Below are positions 58,171 through 64,000 of a stretch of 64,000 nucleotides of DNA, one piece after another. This DNA is from Cycas panzhihuaensis (Eukaryota > Cycadophyta), in NCBI GenBank assembly GCA_023213395.1, contig CM041465.1, forward strand, positions 241,125,741 through 241,189,740, in the 5' to 3' direction. Position numbers and translations under genes: made by a program. The notes beneath the pieces are model-generated. The model was not told the origin of the DNA. It worked only from the letters and a program-made list of their open reading frames with translations, and made no database searches. Every line of letters starts with the position of its first letter. Positions within the stretch are counted from its first letter, which is position 1.

Positions 58171-59510
58171 TATGAGTCACATTTAATGCCTTTGTCATGA
58201 CTTATAGGAACAAATCCCAGAGTGCCCAACTAGCTAAATAAATTAAGAAAATTTATGTTTTTCATCTGTTTATCGAAATTGTCCATAACTTGTATTACCA
58301 CTCTATGTATGACAAGATAACAAAGGCATGGTTGGAAATATTCTTCTTATTTCCATTTGAGCATCCCCTCATATACATAATTCATTTGATCAATGAAAGA
58401 TCTAAATTATCCATTACAAGTAACTTGACTATAACATAACATATTTGCTTATATCTAAATTATTAAACCCTGACCAGTCATATTTCATGTCCATATATTT
58501 ATAAAAAATACCTTTATTATTTTGGAATCTGTATTCTTTAAGGTTTTAATATGAGGTTAATCATATACATATGAACAAAAATATTTTTAAACCTTGAGTG
58601 CTTTAATAAGTGGAGAATATATGTCATAAAGGAACTAAATCCATCATAATAATAATAATTATTACCTAATATCAAATAATACGAAACCCTCATTTACTAC
58701 TATCAAATGAAACCCTTGCTCTACACTTCATAATAAGCTATAAATATGTCTTCTTCATCAAACATGCTGCATAATATTCAACCACAATGATCATCTAAGC
58801 CTTAATTTTTATTCAAATCACAGTGTCTGCATACCTTATTATTTATTGTTAAACCTTAACATGTCTCTTTGTTGCTTTCCATCAATAGATATAATACATA
58901 TTTCATATACTAATAAGGTATTGATGTCATTCTAATAGTAAATATCAACTATGAGATGCTCATAATAGCCTCCAAAATTGTTTAAAAGTGATAGTGAATC
59001 CTTAAATTCAATAGTGAGATACTTGCAAATGGCTTTACCGATGAATTGATAACTTTACTAATATGTTACTAATTATGAGATTTAGTGAAATGACTAGTTT
59101 TACGAAATATTAATTATGTCTATAAGGGGTTAATTTATATAAACAAACATAATTAGCAATAGTATCTACTTATCTTTTCTTCAATATATTTAATATATTT
59201 AATGGACTTCTTTAACACTTATATGCTTCAAATATATGGTACCAATATACATAAATAAATATCCATAAAATAAAATAAATAATATACCCATTAGTTTATG
59301 TCTTTCAATGTTTGTATATGGTTCTATATAATCTTCATCTTGCCCCAAGATCTTGGACATATGTCACTAGAATACTTGATTTTTAATTCCTCAAATTCCT
59401 CCTTATACTACCTCTTGCACTAGCTCATACTAGCTCAATTGGCTCGTATAAAATTCAATCTGTCTCACAAGATCCTTCATAATATGGATAGTAATAAATC
59501 TTTATTCATG

Positions 59511-59522
59511 GCTCTCATACCA
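59511..59522 (-). other. Primer-binding site of element G
   Basis: The minus strand reads TGGTATGAGAGC, one change from the initiator-Met PBS, abutting the 5' LTR. Confidence 0.75.
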
Positions 59523-60044
59523 TATAAGAATTTAAAATTTTACTTTGATACCATATTGAAATGTACTCATAATCATAATGGAAGCATATCAATGAATTAT
59601 TATGAAGCAAATATATTATAAGAAATGCACATAATTCATGCATTATAAAATCAATATATAAATTAATATCATAAAATATAGAGTATAAACATAAGCATGC
59701 GTGTACCATAAGAGAGAATAAATTTATATATAAAAAACCTAATGTGGGAAAAAACACAGGAGAAGGTTAGAGTTGGGAGCTCCTCTTTATGATATCAAAT
59801 GAATTATATCTCCAAATCAATCCTTCCTCTCTTAAGCTCTTAAATAGTGTTTATACATATTTATAGATATGTCATCTCATAAATAGCCTATATTATTTTT
59901 TGAATCTTTTCATCATACAATATTATATTTACATGAATACCCATACATTATCACATATATAAATGCTTTTGTGAGTGAGAATTTATGTGAGTCCATAATA
60001 ATATATTAAACATTAGGTATATAAAATTATCATATATTTTAACA
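59523..60044 (-). repeat. Element G 5' LTR
   Basis: It is a direct repeat of 55431-55949, ending TTAACA on the plus strand. Confidence 0.85.
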
Positions 60045-60049
60045 CAATC

Positions 60050-60444
60050 TTAATAGAAAATAGAAGGGTTATTTCTTATGAGTTAAGGAAGTTGAAAGAC
60101 TATGAGAAATATTATCCTACTCATGATTTAGAGCTTGTAGTAGTTGTACACTTTCTCAAGGTATAAAAGTATTATTTACTAGAAAAGAGTTTTTAACTTC
60201 ATACTAATTATGATAGTCTCAAACATATATCTATCTAACTACATGTAAGTGTAAGATAACATATGTTAATGGAATACTTATATGAATTTAGTTTTTAGAC
60301 ATATTACATTAAAGGAAAAGAAAATAAGGTGGTTAATGCTTTAAGTTGATAATAATGCATTACTTTAATAAGTATACATTAATCAAATTTAATTGATTGT
60401 ATTTTGAAATCATATGAAAAATATGAATTTTATAAGTAAGCAAA
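60050..60444 (+). pseudogene. Element F RNase H remnant
   Basis: The sequence continues the reading left at 55425 and matches, through several frames, the Ty3/Gypsy order from the Y-x-T-H-DLEL region (near 60115) to the YLL and later motifs. No open frame remains. Confidence 0.6.
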
Positions 60445-60463
60445 GGAAGTATTTCAAAAGTAG
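60445..60463. repeat. Left target-site duplication of the LINE
   Basis: GGAAGTATTTCAAAAGTAG pairs with GGAAGCATTTCAAAAGTAG at 61770-61788, one mismatch in 19. Confidence 0.88.
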
Positions 60464-61769
60464 GTCTTAACAAGATCAAAAGAATTCTAGGTAAGAGTTA
60501 CATCCCTAGAACACCTTCACCAGATTCGATTGTGTGGCCATTGAGTTCGTCTGGGGAGTACACTGTTCAACATGGTTACCATTACTTATGCCTAAAAAGA
60601 GGGGACCAGAGAAACCCAATGTTAGAAGGTGTTTAGAGGCTCCCTCTCATCCCTAAGATAACTCTCTTCTGGTGGACTTGTCTTATGAATAAAATACTCA
60701 CTGTAGATAACCTTAAAAAGAGAGGCTTTTTTCTGGCCAACAGATGTATTCTATATTACAAAGGAGAGGAATCCATGGACCACATCTTCCTTGAGCGTCC
60801 TTTCACAAGGGAAGTATGGAGGATGCTGCTTGAGAAATTAGAGGTGTGTTAGACATTCTTAGAAAAGATAGTTGACCTTTGGCTTGCTTAGCAAAGCCCA
60901 TTTAAAAGTAGAATTCTAAGCTACATCTGGAAGAGTGCACTTCCGATACTGGCATGGAACATTTAGAAAGAGAGGAACCGAAGGATTTTCCAGGGGAATC
61001 AGAGGGACCAGATAGCCACCTTCAACAGAATTTGTATGGACATCAGAAAAAACATTAGAAATGTTAAAGAGAAGCACACAACCCTGACACATAATAGGAT
61101 TTTGCTTAAATGGGGCATAGAGCCTGAATTTGTGGCAGTAAAGCCCAGATGTAGTAGCTAGATGCCTCTAGAGGAGCCCTGGATCAAAATCAACTTTGAT
61201 GGGGCAGCAAAAGGGAACCCCAGAGAAGCTGGGAGAGGGGGAATTTGTAGGGACAATAAAGGTAACCCCATTTGGGCCTTTGCGGATTACTACGAGCACC
61301 AAACGAACCACTATGCGAAAATGCACACCAAGCTCAAAGCCCTAGACTTAGCTCTCGAAGGGGACATTCAGCAACTGGTAATTGAGGGGGATTCAAAGGT
61401 AATTTTAAACACGTTGAAAGGTGTGGCCCTCCCATATTGGAGATTCTAGCCCATAATCAATGATGCCAAGGGCACACCTTGAGAGAAGGTAATAAAGCAG
61501 CGAATTTTTTGGCAAACTTGGGGGTGAGGAACAAGAAGGATCAAGTGTGGAGGTGTGATTTTCCTAGGGACCTCTTGGTTATGGCAGAGAAGGATATGGT
61601 CTGTAGTAGCTAGCTGCGGGGCTTGTCCCAGTAAACTAGTTCTCTTACATAAACTGTGGGGTTGTCACAGTTAACCCTGATTTGGTAACTCATAGCTCTT
61701 TGATGTAATAGGTGGTGGGATCCTGTTTCAAACCCACTATAAATTCAATTTTATTTTATCAAAAAAAAA
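60464..61769 (+). mobile_element. 5'-truncated LINE (L1-type) with RNase H
   Basis: A 19-bp TSD and an A-tail (61761-61769) mark target-primed insertion into element F. Only the 3' end is present: the zinc-binding region after RT (60663-60851, RGFFLANRCILYYKGEES then DHIFLE) and an RNase H domain. The 3' untranslated part ends at a short A run. Confidence 0.9.
61162..61449 (+). pseudogene. LINE RNase H domain
   Basis: WIKINFDGAAKGNPREAGRG gives the first Asp, HYAKMHTKLKALDLAL the Glu region (Glu replaced by Lys), and LVIEGDSKVILNTL the second Asp. This is the plant-type RNase H carried by many plant L1 elements. The zinc-binding region is in another frame, and a stop follows WRF. Confidence 0.85.
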
Positions 61770-61788
61770 GGAAGCATTTCAAAAGTAG

Positions 61789-62950
61789 AAAGTTTAAAAG
61801 AATATGGATACCAAGCTTCTAAGGAAGTATGATAGTTTCTATGTGATGTAAACTAGTGCACTAACTTTCTTACAAAGGATCTATATAATATTATATTTAA
61901 ATTTTAAAGAATTAATTATCTATTAAGCTTTTGCCACCCCATGTATAAGCCATTTAAGGTACCATGAGACTTATGAAGCTATGATAAAGTAATTTTATTG
62001 GCCAGGAATGAAAATTAGTATTATGAGATTTCTTACATGGTATTTCAAATGCAAAAATATCAAAGGTGAGCATAAACATTCAACTGATTTATGTCGGCTC
62101 TTAGAAATTTTAAAATAGAGATAGGTGATAATTAATATAGATTTTAATGTAAGTTTTCTAAGGAGATTCTGATAATATAATGACATTATGATAGTAGAAA
62201 ATAAGCTAACAAAACCAACACACTACATTCCAAGCCACACTACTCATATTATATCAAAAATCATTTATATTTTTATGAAGGAAATTGTTAGGCTATAGTG
62301 TACACCAAAATCTATTGTGCTAAAGAGAGAGATGTTATTTTTCTCTAAAATTCTAGCAATATATATTTTAAGAGTTAGTTATAAAATTAAAATTTATCAT
62401 TGAATACCAACTAGAAACTAATAAATAATTAGAAAAACTTAATTAAGTACGTGAAGATATAGTCTAAGTGTATATAATAGAATAACCATCCAACTACGAG
62501 AAACATCTCTACTTGGTTGAATTTGTCTATAATAACACAACTCATTCTTCCATGGATATGAGTCCTTTTGAGGTGTTATATAGTAATAGATATAACAAAT
62601 CTCTTAATTAGAAAAACTTAGAGGATAGATACATGTTAGTCCTAGAAATACTACAATAAATAGAGAAACAAATGATCAAGATTAGATAGTAGCTAAATAT
62701 AGCTCAAGATATCCAAACGATTTGTCAATATACAAAAAAGATAATAAGGAGTTTCAAGTTATTGATCATGTATTCCTACAAGTGAGGCCTAAGTATATCT
62801 CACTTAACTTGCTTTCATGTAAAAAGTCCTCACTAAGGTATTGTGGTCCATTTGAAATTTTAGAATAAGTAGGCCAAGTCACTTCTAAGCTTTCTCTACC
62901 TCCAAATCTTTAAATTCATAATGTATTTTATATTTTATTATTGATAAAAT
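61789..62950 (+). pseudogene. Element F integrase remnant
   Basis: Pieces in mixed frames read CHPMYKPF, NFIGQE, HYIPSHTTHIISKIIYIFMK, FVYNNTTHSSMDMSPFEVLY and, near 62880, LPPNL-like C-terminal sequence. These follow Ty3/Gypsy integrase order. Catalytic residues cannot be confirmed. Confidence 0.72.
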
Positions 62951-63220
62951 ATGTGTTAGACTTGAGGTATATATTTAAATGGACTAAACTCATAGTTAGG
63001 CCAAGCTTTGACTTTAAAGAAGAATACATAAGGATCCCATATAACAGAAAAAGAGTCTTATGAAATAAAAGAATTAAGCAAGTAAAAGTGAAATGAAAGT
63101 ACTTAACATAAAAAGAGGTTATATAGAAGCTAGAAAATGACATAAAATAATAGTACTTACACCTATTTATAGTATAATAAAGTTATATCATGAACAATAC
63201 TTTTATGAAAGGGAGATAGA

Positions 63221-63851
63221 TGTAAAGGCTTGACCCTAACTTGACCTATTACCATTCTTGGTAAGGTTGTTTCTTAATTATATATGTAAATTCATTTTAT
63301 TTCATAGCTTTGTTTGTTCTATATAATATGGAAGCTTATTTCATTCCCCACTAGGTGTGAAGATATACCATTTTTGGTTTACTAGATTAGTTAATATGTT
63401 TATGATGGGTTTGTGCTATATTAGGACATGAGGCACTTGTCTCTTTATTTTAACACATTGATCAATATAAATTTTAATATTATTTTTTACTTCTATAATA
63501 TAAAATCAATTGGGTTACTCTTATGGTCAGTACATATAGGGGAGGACATGATATAAATAAGGAGAAATCATTATAAGTAAAGGGCTATTAAAAATATAAA
63601 AATTTATGAATTATTTGGAGCATTATATTTTGTTGGCTAAGTTATATTCTATAATGATTAAATCTACCAACTTGAATATGGCATCTTTAACTTTAAAACA
63701 AGTGGTGGAAATCCTAAAATAGACACTAGATAAGAAAGATATGCAAGGTGTATGTTATAGGAATTTTCTTTCCTCCCACAATGTTAAAAAAGTGAGAGAT
63801 TAGGGTATTGTAGGTATCTTTCTTCCTATTAGTAAGACCTAGGCATGGGAA

Positions 63852-63907
<56 letters not shown>

Positions 63908-64000
63908 AAAACTGTATATTATATCAACACCTTTAAAATAAGATGTGGAAGTCCTAAAATGAACATTAGATAATAAAGTTATTGTAGTTCAAAGCTATAA
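63221..64000 (+). repeat. Probable 3' LTR of element F (partly outside window)
   Basis: AAAGGGAGATAGA resembles a polypurine tract and is followed by TGTAAAGGCTTGACC. No 5' partner is in the window. Two similar stretches (63690-63745 and 63930-63985, both with GTGGAA.TCCTAAAAT) form a short internal direct repeat. Confidence 0.45.
63854..63905. repeat. (AT)n microsatellite
   Basis: An uninterrupted run of about 26 AT units lies between the two related stretches noted in the F LTR. Confidence 0.97.

Larger units (their letters stand above)
55431..60044 (-). mobile_element. Element G: decayed Copia retrotransposon
   Basis: LTRs 55431-55949 and 59523-60044 are clear direct repeats. Flanks CAAAC (55426-55430) and CAATC (60045-60049) form a one-mismatch TSD, and the RNase H reading of F resumes across them. 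Only one domain fragment is recognisable inside. The rest (55959-59510) is AT-rich with no readable gene. Confidence 0.8.
54620..64000 (+). mobile_element. Element F: heavily decayed Ty3/Gypsy retrotransposon, interrupted by G and a LINE
   Basis: Pieces of RT (54620-55425), RNase H (60050-60444) and integrase (61789-62950) occur in order on the plus strand, then a probable 3' LTR from 63221. No gag or protease is visible left of RT, so the 5' half is missing. Confidence 0.75.

Overview
This window looks like intergenic DNA from a land plant with a very large, repeat-rich genome. A gymnosperm or another giant-genome seed plant fits best, but the species cannot be read from the sequence. No intact native host gene is visible. 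Almost everything is nested LTR retrotransposons, plus one LINE and copied or captured fragments of host genes. Element boundaries below rest on paired LTRs, target-site duplications (TSDs), primer-binding sites (PBS) and domain order.

Layout. Element A is a Tat-like Ty3/Gypsy element on the + strand. It starts left of the window and ends at about 52242. It has gag and protease, an antisense gene with a plant-mobile-domain-like region, and a second RNase H, but RT, the first RNase H and integrase are missing. Its gag is split by element B (3441-27207, Ty3/Gypsy, - strand, TSD GAACC/GTACC) and by element D (27307-33770, chromovirus, - strand, TSD GAGGA). B is itself split in the gag zinc knuckle by element C (8289-24868, - strand, TSD GAAAC). 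C is a 16.6 kb Tat-like relative of A that still has RT, RNase H and integrase. A's 3' LTR is split by element E (44289-52190, Copia, + strand, TSD ATTGT), whose unusually long leader carries antisense host-gene fragments, one of them resembling the E3 ligase UPL1/UPL2.

Right of A the DNA becomes very AT-rich. It holds a truncated, apparently intronless copy of a plastid-type aspartate aminotransferase (52406-53116), LTR remnants, and a heavily decayed Ty3/Gypsy element F (about 54620 to the window end). F is interrupted by a decayed Copia element G (55431-60044, - strand) and by a 5'-truncated LINE with RNase H (60464-61769).

How the parts relate. A and C share LTR ends, a PBS-like site, the antisense gene and the second RNase H downstream of the integrase position, so A may be a non-autonomous partner of C-like elements. 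The most striking system is the antisense gene. In both A and C it runs against gag-pol, begins at a TATA box, has two GT-AG introns at matching positions, and lies back-to-back with the sense-strand RNase H. In C the phase-1 second intron joins an acidic exon to a coiled-coil exon in frame. All coding regions carry stops or frameshifts, many of them explained by C-to-T or G-to-A change, so these are old copies.
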